From NCBI RefSeq assembly GCF_030053345.1, contig NZ_JASGBP010000002.1, positions 372,001 through 436,000 on the forward strand: 64,000 nucleotides of DNA. The letters run 5' to 3'. Both the position numbers and the translations under genes were made by a program. The notes under the pieces were generated by a model. That model ran no database searches. It was not told the DNA's origin and was given only the letters and a program-made list of their open reading frames with translations. Positions 17,643-26,592 of this stretch are shown piece by piece (the stretch's first letter is position 1; every line of letters starts with the position of its first letter). This stretch comes from Flavobacterium sedimenticola. Lineage in GTDB: Bacteria; Bacteroidota; Bacteroidia; Flavobacteriales; Flavobacteriaceae.

Positions 17643-18914
17643 TTACCGATTGGCCTCGGATATCCAATGGAATTGTTTTTCAGCCAATTGAAATTTGCGA
17701 TCCGATTTGACCAAATTAAACACCACGCTATCGTGTTCGATTTTACCGTAAAGCTGCATTGTTTTAGCACCGGTTTGTTGGTATTGCAACTTAAAAAGCA
17801 CCTTGTCGGTGTTGCCGGACGGACTAAAAACAATGGTTTTTTCTTTAGGCTTTACGGTATAAGAAAAATAACCTCTATTGTAGTTTTGGGTCAACAGTGT
17901 GTCGGTGGTCATAATGCTGCCGCGGCCGTTGTCTTGAAAAATAATGTCTTTCCATATTGTATCATTGGCCAGCGAGATTGGGATTTCAGTGTTGTTTTTC
18001 TTAAATGATGTGACGTAGTATATTCCGGGTGTTATTGGTTTTTGGATGTTGGTTTGATAAAATTCTTCCCTCCAGGCCCAACTCTGGTAAAGGGATAAAC
18101 CGCCGAATAATAAGACGACGAGAATTTTTACTGCAACCCGAGCGATTTTCCAGTGCTTTTTGGTTAAGGAGATATCGAAAGAAGTCAGACGACCCACAGG
18201 TTGATTGCGCCACAAGAAATTCAAATAGTGTGGTGCATCGATAATAATCAGGTATAAACAGTAAATGACTAAATGCATGGAGAATAGTTTTACCGGAATG
18301 TCAAAGCATAAATTCAGAATAAAAACATTCAGGAAAACGCCAAATCCTAATAGGAGACCCGTTGGGATTGTTCTTCTGTAGAGCAGTAATAGTGCTACTA
18401 TCACTTCCATGACACCGCTGAAAATTTGATAGGGCGATGAATAACCGAAAAACATCCAACTCAATCGCATGGGTAAATAATCACCCAGCGGTGTCGCCAG
18501 CTGACTCAAACCGGGTTCCGGCATTTGCATGGCAAATAGTTTAATGGTGCCATACAAAAAGGCGATAATAATGATAAAATAACGCAGCAGATTTCGTAGG
18601 AACCAGTCTAATTTATCATATGATTTGGGTTTTCGCTCCAAAACAGTCCACAGTAAAGCTCCAAATGCGGCTAGTAGTAATGTGGTATAAAAGTAGGCCC
18701 AAGCATAAGAAGTATCACCACTGCCACCACCGTTGATGTTTAGCTTGTCTTTCACATGAAAAAGATGGTCATTACAAAAAGTGACTACCGGTACAAAAGC
18801 GTCATTAATAAAATATGTAATGGCGCTTAAACCCGGAATAAACTCAAACAGTTGCCATAGGGCAGTGGCGAAAAGGAAGTAAATAAAAAAGAATCGGAAT
18901 ACTATTTTTCTCAT
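17643..18914 (-). CDS. Multi-spanning membrane protein, DoxX-like
   Basis: From ATG 18914 the protein has 423 residues. It starts with MRKIVFRFFFIYFLFATALW and has about seven or eight hydrophobic helices up to about residue 290 (for example YFIIIIAFLYGTIKLFAMQM and FSGVMEVIVALLLLYRRTIP). The latter resemble the four-helix DoxX core, with GFGVFLNVFILNLCFDIPVK. A soluble beta-rich region of about 130 residues follows (ITPGIYYVTSFKKNNTEIPI) and probably faces the periplasm. DoxX-type proteins are linked to respiratory quinone or thiosulfate chemistry in some organisms, but the role here is unknown. An in-frame start at 18956 adds 14 non-hydrophobic residues and is less likely. Confidence 0.7.
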   Translation of the reverse strand: MRKIVFRFFFIYFLFATALWQLFEFIPGLSAITYFINDAFVPVVTFCNDHLFHVKDKLNINGGGSGDTSYAWAYFYTTLLLAAFGALLWTVLERKPKSYDKLDWFLRNLLRYFIIIIAFLYGTIKLFAMQMPEPGLSQLATPLGDYLPMRLSWMFFGYSSPYQIFSGVMEVIVALLLLYRRTIPTGLLLGFGVFLNVFILNLCFDIPVKLFSMHLVIYCLYLIIIDAPHYLNFLWRNQPVGRLTSFDISLTKKHWKIARVAVKILVVLLFGGLSLYQSWAWREEFYQTNIQKPITPGIYYVTSFKKNNTEIPISLANDTIWKDIIFQDNGRGSIMTTDTLLTQNYNRGYFSYTVKPKEKTIVFSPSGNTDKVLFKLQYQQTGAKTMQLYGKIEHDSVVFNLVKSDRKFQLAEKQFHWISEANR

Positions 18915-19097
18915 GGTAGTGTATTGATTTTGAGATGTATGGTAATTGATTAGCACTAACTCTAACTAAAGTATTAAAATCATAAAATCAATTTTAAACC
19001 CTTGAAGAATAATTATTAACAATATTTTGCTTATAAACCAAAGGGGTTGTTTTTTTACCGGATTAGTGCGAAATTTAGCCGAAGAAAAGAAAGGAAA

Positions 19098-19784
19098 ATG
19101 AAAAAATTAGTGGTTTTAACCGGCGCCGGGATTTCGGCCGAAAGCGGCATCAAAACCTTTCGCGATGCCGATGGGTTGTGGGAAGGACATGAGGTGATGG
19201 AAGTGGCGTCATACGACGGTTGGCGTAACAACAAAGCCTTGGTGATCGATTTTTACAACCAACGCCGAAGACAGTTGCACGAGGTAAAGCCCAACTTGGG
19301 ACATCTGACTTTGGCTGAAATGGAGAAAGATTTTGACGTGCATATTATTACCCAAAACGTCGATAATTTGCACGAGCAAGCCGGGAGCAGTAAGGTTTTG
19401 CATTTGCACGGTGAATTGCTCAAAGTAAGAAGCGACCACCATCGATTTGAAGTGTTGGATTGGACTACGGATTTGCAGATTGGCGATACCGACTCAAACG
19501 GAATCCAACTCCGCCCTCATATAGTGTGGTTTGGCGAAGCCGTTCCGGCGTTGGAAGAAGCGGTTTCCATAGTAGAAAGCGCCGATTATGTAGCGGTTGT
19601 CGGAACGTCGCTTCAGGTGTATCCGGCAGCGGGTTTGATGCATTATGCCAAGCGTCATGTTCCGGTGTTTTATATCGATCCGAAACCGGCCACGATATAC
19701 GATTTGCAAAATCCGCTGGAAGTGATACCGATGATGGCTACGGAAGGTGTGCCTTTGTTAAAACAAAAGTTGAAAGATGAATAG
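19098..19784 (+). CDS. Sir2-family NAD-dependent protein deacylase lacking zinc cysteines
   Basis: The 228-residue protein shows GAGISAESGIKTFRD (NAD site), TQNVDNLHEQAG and the catalytic histidine in LHLHGELL, followed by RPHIVWFGEAVP and VVGTSLQVYPAAGL. Sirtuins remove acyl groups from lysines using NAD. The stretch after the catalytic His, where most family members carry two Cys pairs that bind zinc, reads KVRSDHHRFEVLDWTTDLQI and contains no cysteine. I have seen similar zinc-less forms in Bacteroidetes, but activity cannot be assumed. ATG 19098 directly precedes the conserved strand, so the upstream TTG extension from 19047 is rejected. Confidence 0.88.
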   Translation: MKKLVVLTGAGISAESGIKTFRDADGLWEGHEVMEVASYDGWRNNKALVIDFYNQRRRQLHEVKPNLGHLTLAEMEKDFDVHIITQNVDNLHEQAGSSKVLHLHGELLKVRSDHHRFEVLDWTTDLQIGDTDSNGIQLRPHIVWFGEAVPALEEAVSIVESADYVAVVGTSLQVYPAAGLMHYAKRHVPVFYIDPKPATIYDLQNPLEVIPMMATEGVPLLKQKLKDE

Positions 19785-19790
19785 TAGTCT

Positions 19791-19868
19791 TTGTCATTTT
19801 GAACGAAGTGAAAAATCAAATAATACTAAGGTAATGCATGTGATTTCTCCTTTTAGTAGAAATGACAA
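19791..19868. repeat. Degenerate TTGTCATTT inverted repeat
   Basis: TTGTCATTT (19791-19799) and AAATGACAA (19860-19868) face each other, with inner GAAGTGAAAAATCA opposite TGATTTCTCCTT. It belongs to the same family as the element at 58737-58796 (TGTCATT / AATGACA ends with a GAAATC/GATT core). Confidence 0.65.
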
Positions 19869-19918
19869 GAAACAGTAAAAAACTCTCAACTCATATCGTA
19901 TAACTTATAACTTATAAC

Positions 19919-19968
19919 TATTTTTGCAGCACTAAAAAGACTCTGAAATGATTTCAGAATAAACAACA
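19919..19968 (+). promoter_or_regulatory. purB -7 element and palindrome in the leader
   Basis: TATTTTTG at 19919-19926 fits the -7 consensus. The predicted leader (from about 19931) holds a perfect palindrome, TCTGAAAT g ATTTCAGA (19952-19968), which could be an operator or a short hairpin in the mRNA. Confidence 0.5.
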
Positions 19969-19977
19969 CACTACCAC

Positions 19978-21321
19978 ATGTCATTAACTACTTTAAACGC
20001 CATTTCTCCGATAGACGGAAGATACCGTAAAGCCACCAAGTCTTTAGCTGCCTTTTTTTCGGAAGAGGCTTTAATAAAATATCGTATTTTAGTTGAAGTG
20101 GAATACTTTATAGCCTTGTGCGAAAGTGATTTACCTCAATTGAAAAATGTAGATAAAAGCGTTTTTGAATCGCTTCGAAAGCTCTACAAAGACTTTACTA
20201 CGGCAGATGCTTTAACGATTAAAGAGACCGAAAAAACCACCAACCACGACGTGAAGGCCGTGGAATATTTTATCAAAGATCAATTTGATGTTTTAGGGTT
20301 GAGCGCCTACAAAGAGTTTATCCATTTTGGGTTGACCTCTCAAGATATCAACAATACGGCGATTCCGCTTTCGACCAAAGACGCTTTTGAAAAAGTGTAC
20401 TTGCCAAGCTTGATTGCTTTGATTGCCAAATTGAAAGAATTGAGCATCGAGTGGCACGACGTTCCCATGTTGGCCCGAACGCACGGTCAGCCGGCCTCTC
20501 CAACACGATTAGGAAAAGAGATTTTGGTTTTTGTAGAACGATTAGAAGAGCAAATGCGCTTGTTGTTTAATATTCCTTTTGCAGCCAAATTTGGCGGCGC
20601 CACCGGAAATTTCAATGCGCATCATGTGGCCTATCCGAATACCGATTGGAAGCAATTCGGAACTTCTTTTGTGGAAGACGTTTTGGGATTGCAACATTCT
20701 TTTCCAACCACACAGATTGAGCATTACGATCATTTTGCCGCCTTTTTTGATGCGTTGAAGCGAATCAATACCATCATCATCGATTTAGATCGCGACATAT
20801 GGACGTATGTTTCGATGGATTATTTCAAACAAAAAATCAAAGCCGGTGAAATTGGTTCTTCGGCCATGCCTCATAAAGTGAATCCGATTGATTTTGAAAA
20901 CTCGGAAGGAAATTTAGGCATTGCCAATGCTGTTTTCGAACATTTATCAGCCAAATTACCGATTTCTCGTTTGCAACGCGATTTGACCGACAGCACGGTG
21001 TTGCGTAATGTAGGCGTTCCTTTCGGACATACCATTATCGCTTTTGAAGCGACGTTGAAAGGGTTGAACAAATTGTTATTGAACGAAGCCAAATTTGCCG
21101 AGGACTTAGAGAAAAACTGGGCTGTAGTAGCCGAAGCCATTCAAACGATTTTGCGTCGCGAAGGGTATCCGAATCCATATGAAGCTTTAAAAGGTTTAAC
21201 TCGGACCAATGCGGCCATTACGAAAGAATCCATTCATGAATTCATTGGAACACTTGATGTTTCTGATGAAATCAAAGCCGAGCTGTTACAGATTACGCCA
21301 AGTAATTATTTGGGGATTTAA
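19978..21321 (+). CDS. purB: Adenylosuccinate lyase
   Basis: The enzyme cleaves SAICAR and adenylosuccinate, releasing fumarate, in two steps of purine synthesis. The 447 residues are the normal length. Landmarks are the N-terminal ISPIDGRYRK, the histidine of ARTHGQPASPTRLG, GATGNFNAH, and the signature loop GSSAMPHKVNPIDFENSEGN that carries the catalytic serine. The order fits the E. coli-like long PurB subgroup. guaB, another purine gene, converges on it from the other side of a repeat-rich spacer. Confidence 0.97.
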   Translation: MSLTTLNAISPIDGRYRKATKSLAAFFSEEALIKYRILVEVEYFIALCESDLPQLKNVDKSVFESLRKLYKDFTTADALTIKETEKTTNHDVKAVEYFIKDQFDVLGLSAYKEFIHFGLTSQDINNTAIPLSTKDAFEKVYLPSLIALIAKLKELSIEWHDVPMLARTHGQPASPTRLGKEILVFVERLEEQMRLLFNIPFAAKFGGATGNFNAHHVAYPNTDWKQFGTSFVEDVLGLQHSFPTTQIEHYDHFAAFFDALKRINTIIIDLDRDIWTYVSMDYFKQKIKAGEIGSSAMPHKVNPIDFENSEGNLGIANAVFEHLSAKLPISRLQRDLTDSTVLRNVGVPFGHTIIAFEATLKGLNKLLLNEAKFAEDLEKNWAVVAEAIQTILRREGYPNPYEALKGLTRTNAAITKESIHEFIGTLDVSDEIKAELLQITPSNYLGI

Positions 21322-21324
21322 TGA

Positions 21325-21456
21325 GTTTGTAGTCTCAGTCTAAGTCTGAGTCTCAGTCTCAGTCTCAGTCTTTTCTATTATAATACACATTGCCTGTTTC
21401 TCATATTGAAAAAAAATCTCAGTTCACATTACTGCAAACTGAGACTGAGACTGTAA
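21325..21456. repeat. Tandem hexamer AGTCTC array within an inverted repeat
   Basis: Six to seven copies of AGTCTN (mostly AGTCTC) fill 21331-21370. A reverse-complement arm, AAACTGAGACTGAGACTG, lies at 21436-21453. The arms can fold into a long imperfect hairpin between the converging purB and guaB genes. Confidence 0.8.
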
Positions 21457-21466
21457 ACTAAAAATA

Positions 21467-22939
21467 TTATCTCGAATAATTCGGCGCTTCCTTAGTAATG
21501 GTCACATTGTGCGGATGACTTTCGGTAATACCGCTTGAAGTAATGCGCACGAAACGTCCGTTAGCTTGTAGCGTCGGAATATCTTTGGCACCGCAATAGC
21601 CCATACCGGCTCGGAGTCCGCCAATGAACTGCTGCATGCTTTCGTTTAATTCGCCTTTATATGGAACGCGCCCTACGATGCCTTCGGGAACCAATTTCTT
21701 AATATCATCTTCCACATCTTGAAAATAGCGGTCTTTGGAACCTTCTTGCATGGCTTCCACCGAGCCCATGCCGCGATAGGATTTAAATTTTCTGCCTTCA
21801 AAAATGATGGTTTCTCCCGGAGATTCTTTGGTTCCGGCCAACAACGAGCCCAACATCACGGAACTCGCACCGGCTGCAATCGCTTTCGGAATATCACCGG
21901 TATAGCGGATACCACCATCGGCAATTACCGGAATTCCGGTTCCTTTTAATGCCTCGGAAACTTCCAAAACGGCAGAGAATTGCGGAAAACCAACACCGGC
22001 TACCACACGCGTGGTGCAAATAGAGCCCGGACCAATTCCTACTTTCACTGCATCGGCACCGTGTTCCACCAAATACAAGGCTGCTTCGGGTGTGGCAATA
22101 TTGCCTACCACAACATCCAATTCGGGAAACTTGGCTTTCACTTCTTTTAGAACCGTAACCACTCCTTTGGTATGTCCGTGTGCCGTATCGATAATTACCG
22201 CATCAACGCCGGCATTCACCAAAGCCGTAGCTCTGTCGAGTGCATCGGCTGTGACACCAATAGCGGCGGCTACGCGCAACCTTCCGAACTTGTCTTTGTT
22301 GGCATTCGGTTTTTGGGATAGTTTGGTAATATCACGAAAGGTAATCAATCCGACTAATTTATAATTTTCATCAACTACCGGTAATTTTTCGATTTTATTC
22401 TGTTGTAAAATGCCTTCGGCTTCTTGTAATGTTGTGCCTACTGCGGCTGTAACTAAATTTTCAGAAGTCATCACTTCAGTTATTGAACGCGAATTGATTT
22501 TTTCAAAACGCAAATCGCGATTGGTAGCGATTCCTTTTAAAATTCCGTTGTCATCTACAACCGGAATTCCGCCGATGCTGAATTCTTTCATCGCCATTTT
22601 GGCATCGCCCACAGTAGCCGTTAGGGGTAAAGTTACCGGATCGAGTATCATTCCGGCTTCGGCTCGTTTGACTTTGCGAACTTTAGCCGCTTGTTGTTCA
22701 ATCGTCATGTTTTTGTGCAACACGCCGATGCCGCCTTCCTGAGCCATGGCAATAGCCATAGCGCTCTCGGTTACCGTATCCATAGCGGCGGAAACGATAG
22801 GAACGTTTAGCGTAATGTTTTTGGAAAATTTAGATTGAATGCTGACTTCTCGCGGTAAAACTTCTGAAAAATTCGGGACTAAGAGAACATCATCATAGGT
22901 TAATCCTTCGCTGATGATTTTAGAGTTGTGTGTGCTCAT
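21467..22939 (-). CDS. guaB: Inosine-5'-monophosphate dehydrogenase
   Basis: IMPDH oxidises IMP to XMP with NAD, the committed step to GMP. The 490 residues hold the catalytic barrel ([30 protein letters not shown]), two inserted CBS domains (about 95-205, with [12 protein letters not shown]), and the catalytic cysteine loop [11 protein letters not shown]. The IMP-binding GMGSVEAM and the mobile flap ([13 protein letters not shown]) are also present. CBS domains usually sense ATP/GTP in this enzyme. A TATATTTG -7 element is at 22970-22977. Confidence 0.97.
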   Translation of the reverse strand: MSTHNSKIISEGLTYDDVLLVPNFSEVLPREVSIQSKFSKNITLNVPIVSAAMDTVTESAMAIAMAQEGGIGVLHKNMTIEQQAAKVRKVKRAEAGMILDPVTLPLTATVGDAKMAMKEFSIGGIPVVDDNGILKGIATNRDLRFEKINSRSITEVMTSENLVTAAVGTTLQEAEGILQQNKIEKLPVVDENYKLVGLITFRDITKLSQKPNANKDKFGRLRVAAAIGVTADALDRATALVNAGVDAVIIDTAHGHTKGVVTVLKEVKAKFPELDVVVGNIATPEAALYLVEHGADAVKVGIGPGSICTTRVVAGVGFPQFSAVLEVSEALKGTGIPVIADGGIRYTGDIPKAIAAGASSVMLGSLLAGTKESPGETIIFEGRKFKSYRGMGSVEAMQEGSKDRYFQDVEDDIKKLVPEGIVGRVPYKGELNESMQQFIGGLRAGMGYCGAKDIPTLQANGRFVRITSSGITESHPHNVTITKEAPNYSR

Positions 22940-22969
22940 TGCAATTTGTAGTTGTAGTTAAATTGCATG

Positions 22970-22977
22970 CAAATATA
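22970..22977 (-). promoter_or_regulatory. guaB -7 element TATATTTG
   Basis: On the minus strand this fits TAnnTTTG; start near 22965 gives a leader of about 26 bases. The -33 region is not obvious. Confidence 0.6.
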
Positions 22978-23002
22978 GTAAAAATTCTCTAACGGCTAGT
23001 GT

Positions 23003-24883
23003 TTAGTACTTCAAAAATGAAATGATAAATTCGGTCATTTTTTCTTCTTCACTTCGAATTTCGAGTTGTCCCTGATTATTGATTAAAAACTGTTTGACCA
23101 ACAGCAATCCCAAACCTGTTCCTTCTTCCATAGAAGTCCCTTTTTCAGAGGGAAGTCGTTTGTTAAAACTCATAATTTCCTCTATTTTGTTTTGGTTGAG
23201 TCCGTTTCCATAATCTTTGATATGAATTTTTTGGTACTTTTCATCTGAAGAATAGAAAATATCAATCCGGCTGTGGAGTGGTGCAAATTTTACGGCGTTG
23301 GCAATAATGTTTTGGACGATAATCCGGACTTGTCCGATATCGGCTTTGATAAAAATGCTTTCGGTGTTATGATGATTGAAGGTTACTTTCTTTTTAGTTA
23401 CTTCGGCATGAAAGGAGTTTACGGATTCTTCTACAATTTGATTCAATGCTATTTTTTCAAAATGAACATTGGTTCCGTCAATTTGAGAATTAGCCCATTT
23501 TAAAAGATGGTTCAGTATTAATGAAGTCCCTTCAACTTGCTTTTGCAATTGCTCAAAAACAAAAGCTTGTTCTTCCTTTGTTAAATCATGTTGCTTGTTG
23601 AGTTCAATTACTTGAATGAGCGAATTGATTGGGGTTTTTAAATCATGTGAAAGTATCGAGAAAATCTTATTCTTGGTTTGATTCAATTCTTCCAAAACCA
23701 GATTTTGAGAGAGAATCATCGATTGCTGGTTTTGAATTTCTTGATTTTTGATTTCAATTTCCCTGAAAAACGTTCCCTTTTGTTTGGTGTATTTGTGATA
23801 TTGATACGTAAAAACGGAAAGCGACAGCAAAAGAATGATAATGAATCCGACAAAAATACGAGTGTAATACAATTTTTGCTGCGCCGTTTCTGCCTTAGCC
23901 ATCAATTCGTCATTTTCAGCCTCTTTGGCTTTCAGTTGTAAAATATTTACTTCTTTTATTTTAGATTCGGCATACAGGGAGTCATTATATGCTTTGGTAA
24001 TCACCAAATAGTGATACGCCGACTTAAAATCATTTTTCTTTTCATAAATCTGGGTTAAAATTTCGGAAGATCGGGCAATATCCCATTTGGCCCCCACAAT
24101 TTTGGCTGTGGTAAAACCTTTTAAACCGTAAGATTCAGCGGTAGCGTAATCTTCTTTTTTCAGATATACTTCAGAAAGCCCGGACAGGGCATAAGCCTCT
24201 TCCCATAAGTTTGGTTTCACGTTGTTGTTCAGTACTTTTTGATAGTAGTACACTGAGGAGTCAAGGTTGTTTTGAGCAAAATGGATATAGCCTAATTTAT
24301 TCATCGCCATCTGAGAATCGTCAGCCAATTTAAATTTTCGACTCAGTTTTAACGATTCGGAAAAATGATGATAGGCTTCCTCATATTGGTTTAAGTTTGC
24401 CTCGGAAACTCCTATATTCAGAAGGTTTTTTACTGTAAAAGGATTGTTATTCAGTGTACGACAAATGGCAATCGATTTTTTAAAATTTTTCAACGCTTCT
24501 TGGTCTCGGCCAAAAACCTGTTGAATAAGTCCTTGTCCCATCAAACATTTGGCAACCCCCAATTTGTTGTTTTGGGCGTCGTAAATTTCAGAGGCTTTGA
24601 TGTAATTTTTTAAAGCAATATCATAAGAACCTACTATGTAGTAATTGGCCGCAAATTGAAATATTACGTCAGCAATAGCGTTTTGGTCATTGAGTTGACG
24701 GGCTATTTTATCGGCCTTTACCAAATAAAATTTGGCTTTGTTAAAGTCGGTGTACGTATGCTTTTTCGATTCTTTAAGATAATAACTGACAGAATCTTTA
24801 GTAAAAGAAGTAGCCTGAGCGCTGTTCTTTAAACAAAACAAGCACATCAGTACGATAAAGGTATAGCGAATAATCCGAGGCAA
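23003..24883 (-). CDS. TPR-containing sensor histidine kinase
   Basis: The 626-residue protein starts with a signal peptide (to about residue 23) and then tetratricopeptide repeats to about residue 330 (for example NKLGVAKCLMGQGLIQQVFG, NLDSSVYYYQKVL). One membrane helix follows (IFVGFIIILLLSLSVFTY, about 347-364), then a coiled coil. HisKA carries the phospho-acceptor in ILSHDLKTPINSL, and the HATPase domain has QNIIANAVKF, IKDYGNGLNQNKI and GTGLGLLLVKQFL. The TPR part probably faces the periplasm and detects a protein or peptide partner. No response regulator is adjacent. The start is TTG at 24883, chosen because it gives a normal basic signal-peptide head; ATG 24847 would leave a weak one. 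Confidence 0.9.
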   Translation of the reverse strand: MPRIIRYTFIVLMCLFCLKNSAQATSFTKDSVSYYLKESKKHTYTDFNKAKFYLVKADKIARQLNDQNAIADVIFQFAANYYIVGSYDIALKNYIKASEIYDAQNNKLGVAKCLMGQGLIQQVFGRDQEALKNFKKSIAICRTLNNNPFTVKNLLNIGVSEANLNQYEEAYHHFSESLKLSRKFKLADDSQMAMNKLGYIHFAQNNLDSSVYYYQKVLNNNVKPNLWEEAYALSGLSEVYLKKEDYATAESYGLKGFTTAKIVGAKWDIARSSEILTQIYEKKNDFKSAYHYLVITKAYNDSLYAESKIKEVNILQLKAKEAENDELMAKAETAQQKLYYTRIFVGFIIILLLSLSVFTYQYHKYTKQKGTFFREIEIKNQEIQNQQSMILSQNLVLEELNQTKNKIFSILSHDLKTPINSLIQVIELNKQHDLTKEEQAFVFEQLQKQVEGTSLILNHLLKWANSQIDGTNVHFEKIALNQIVEESVNSFHAEVTKKKVTFNHHNTESIFIKADIGQVRIIVQNIIANAVKFAPLHSRIDIFYSSDEKYQKIHIKDYGNGLNQNKIEEIMSFNKRLPSEKGTSMEEGTGLGLLLVKQFLINNQGQLEIRSEEEKMTEFIISFLKY

Positions 24884-24947
24884 AAGTTACTCTTTAAAAT
24901 TTGAGGAATATAAAGTTACTAAAAAACAACCGGGTACAGCTAAGATT

Positions 24948-25811
24948 TTAATGAAATTTTCCGAATAGTTTTGTTGCTTCATTATAAGCGCTTTCGAAAC
25001 TCATCGGACTCGTATTGGTGTTTTGCTTTTGAGCCGTAAAATAGGAGAGGAGTTTTTCGGTGGGCATATTTCCGGTTAAGTCGTCTTTGGCCATCGGACA
25101 ACCCCCAAAACCCTGAATGGCTCCGTCAAAACGTAGGCATCCGGCTTTGAAAGCAGCGTCAACCTTCTCATGCCATTTATCCGGAGTAGTATGTAAATGC
25201 GCTCCAAATTCGATCTCCGGGTATTTCGGAATTAAATTCGAGAATAAATAGTCAATCACTTCGGGCGTTGAGCTTCCGATAGTATCGGATAAGGATAGTA
25301 TGGTAACGCCCATTTTGGCTAACTTTTCAGTCCATTCGCCCACAATATCCACATTCCAGGGATCGCCATACGGATTTCCGAATCCCATAGACAGGTACGC
25401 GACCACTTCTTTATCGGAAGCATTCGCAATATCCAAGATTTCTTGTAAGGTAACCAAACTCTGGGCTATCGTTTTATGGGTATTTCGCATTTGAAAGTTC
25501 TCGGAAATCGAAAACGGGAAACCTAAATAATGTATTTCCCGATGAATCGATGCCAATTGGGCGCCTTGTGTGTTAGCAATGATGGCCAATAATTTACTGG
25601 TGGTTTGTGATAAATCTAATTGAGCCAAAACTTCGGCCGTGTCCTGCATTTGCGGAATGGCTTTCGGCGAAACAAAGCTGCCGAAATCTATCGTGTCAAA
25701 TCCCACGCGTAGTAACGACTGGATATAATCGACTTTCTTCTCGGTAGGGATAAACGTTTTGATGCCTTGCATGGCATCGCGCGGACATTCTATAATTTTG
25801 ATAGGCTTCAT
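24948..25811 (-). CDS. Hydroxymethylglutaryl-CoA lyase (HMGL-like)
   Basis: The enzyme cleaves HMG-CoA to acetyl-CoA and acetoacetate at the end of leucine breakdown. The 287 residues form a DRE-TIM barrel with ECPRDAMQG (catalytic Arg and metal Asp), the metal histidines in GAHLHTTP, and the cysteine loop FGGCPMAKDDLTGNMPTE. The family signature is usually GLGGCP, so GFGGCP is a mild variant. Bacteroidetes carry several HMGL-like enzymes, so a related lyase activity is possible. ATG 25811 is preferred to TTG 25823, which overlaps the -7 box. Confidence 0.85.
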   Translation of the reverse strand: MKPIKIIECPRDAMQGIKTFIPTEKKVDYIQSLLRVGFDTIDFGSFVSPKAIPQMQDTAEVLAQLDLSQTTSKLLAIIANTQGAQLASIHREIHYLGFPFSISENFQMRNTHKTIAQSLVTLQEILDIANASDKEVVAYLSMGFGNPYGDPWNVDIVGEWTEKLAKMGVTILSLSDTIGSSTPEVIDYLFSNLIPKYPEIEFGAHLHTTPDKWHEKVDAAFKAGCLRFDGAIQGFGGCPMAKDDLTGNMPTEKLLSYFTAQKQNTNTSPMSFESAYNEATKLFGKFH

Positions 25812-25820
25812 ATTCGCTTT

Positions 25821-25828
25821 CAAAGATA
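25821..25828 (-). promoter_or_regulatory. -7 element TATCTTTG for the HMG-CoA-lyase gene
   Basis: A consensus -7 box on the minus strand places the start about five bases before ATG 25811, an extremely short leader. No TTG at -33. Confidence 0.55.
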
Positions 25829-25866
25829 CTAAAACACGCCGTTTTTTAAAATTTATATTTCAGATG

Positions 25867-25942
25867 TATTCCAATTTTAAGTAATAAACAGAACTATTAC
25901 ACTTTTTGGTAATAAATTAAATTATTACGTTTTTTGGTAATA
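25867..25942. promoter_or_regulatory. 14-base-periodic array of TATTAC / GTAATA half-sites upstream of satD
   Basis: Half-sites begin at 25867 (TATTCC, one mismatch), 25881 (GTAATA), 25895 (TATTAC), 25909 (GTAATA), 25923 (TATTAC) and 25937 (GTAATA). Every step is exactly 14 bases. They make three 20-base palindromes (TATTAC-N8-GTAATA) spaced 28 bases apart. The last two have near-identical spacers (ACTTTTTG, GTTTTTTG). The array ends four bases before the -33 TTG of the satD promoter, a typical operator or activator position. Confidence 0.8.
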
Positions 25943-25946
25943 ATTA

Positions 25947-25976
25947 TTGTTTTTCCCGATTTATTCTTTACATTTG
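25947..25976 (+). promoter_or_regulatory. satD promoter (TTG, 19 bases, TACATTTG)
   Basis: TTG 25947-25949 and TACATTTG 25969-25976 match the Bacteroidetes consensus with 19-base spacing. The expected start coincides with the A of ATG 25981, so the mRNA is probably leaderless. Confidence 0.8.
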
Positions 25977-25980
25977 GGGT

Positions 25981-26592
25981 ATGATTGGTATTATTACAGG
26001 CGATATTGTTAATTCCAGAAAGCTGTCTTCCGAATTGTGGATGAACGGTTTTAAGGCATTGCTGAATACCTTCGGTAAAACGCCGGCCGATTGGGAAATC
26101 TATCGTGGCGACGAATTTCAATTGGAAGTTAAGCAGCCGGAAGCAGCACTGTTTGTGGCATTACAGTTAAAGGCATATTTCAAAACGTTAAAACTCGATG
26201 TCCGAATGAGTATCGGCATAGGCGATAAAACGTATAGTGCTAATAAGATTTCCGAAAGTAACGGATCCGCTTTTTTGCGTTCCGGAGAAGTTTTTCAATC
26301 GTTAAAAAAACAAAAAATTAATTTAGCCATTAATACCGGAAACCAGGAGGTAGACACTGATTTGAATTTAAAATTGCGTTTGGCGTCCACGTTTATGGAT
26401 GCTTGGTTACCGCAGTCGGCTGAGTTGGTTTTGACAGCCCTGCAAAATCCCAATCTATCTCAAGAAGGCATAGGGCAAAAGCTCGGCATCAATCAGGCTG
26501 CCGTGAGTCGCCGGCGAAAACGCGCCCAATTCGATTTACTGTTGGAAACCGAAACCGACTTTCGTCAAAAAATTAAAAATCGGAGCATATGA
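25981..26592 (+). CDS. SatD family protein with C-terminal helix-turn-helix
   Basis: The 203-residue protein begins GIITGDIVNSRKL and has EIYRGDEFQLEV and VRMSIGIGDK, the SatD-family pattern. The family is named after an acid-tolerance locus of Streptococcus mutans; its biochemical role is unknown to me. The GD...RGDEFQ...GIG arrangement recalls nucleotidyl cyclase-like folds, an inference only. Residues about 160-190 (LSQEGIGQKLGINQAAVSRR) look like a DNA-binding helix-turn-helix. The stop overlaps the ATG of the DUF3307 gene by four bases, so the two are translationally coupled. An elaborate operator array lies upstream. Confidence 0.85.
   Translation: MIGIITGDIVNSRKLSSELWMNGFKALLNTFGKTPADWEIYRGDEFQLEVKQPEAALFVALQLKAYFKTLKLDVRMSIGIGDKTYSANKISESNGSAFLRSGEVFQSLKKQKINLAINTGNQEVDTDLNLKLRLASTFMDAWLPQSAELVLTALQNPNLSQEGIGQKLGINQAAVSRRRKRAQFDLLLETETDFRQKIKNRSI

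Noticed and set aside
21331..21370. CRISPR array
   Set aside because: The unit is only six bases with no spacers; it is a simple tandem repeat.
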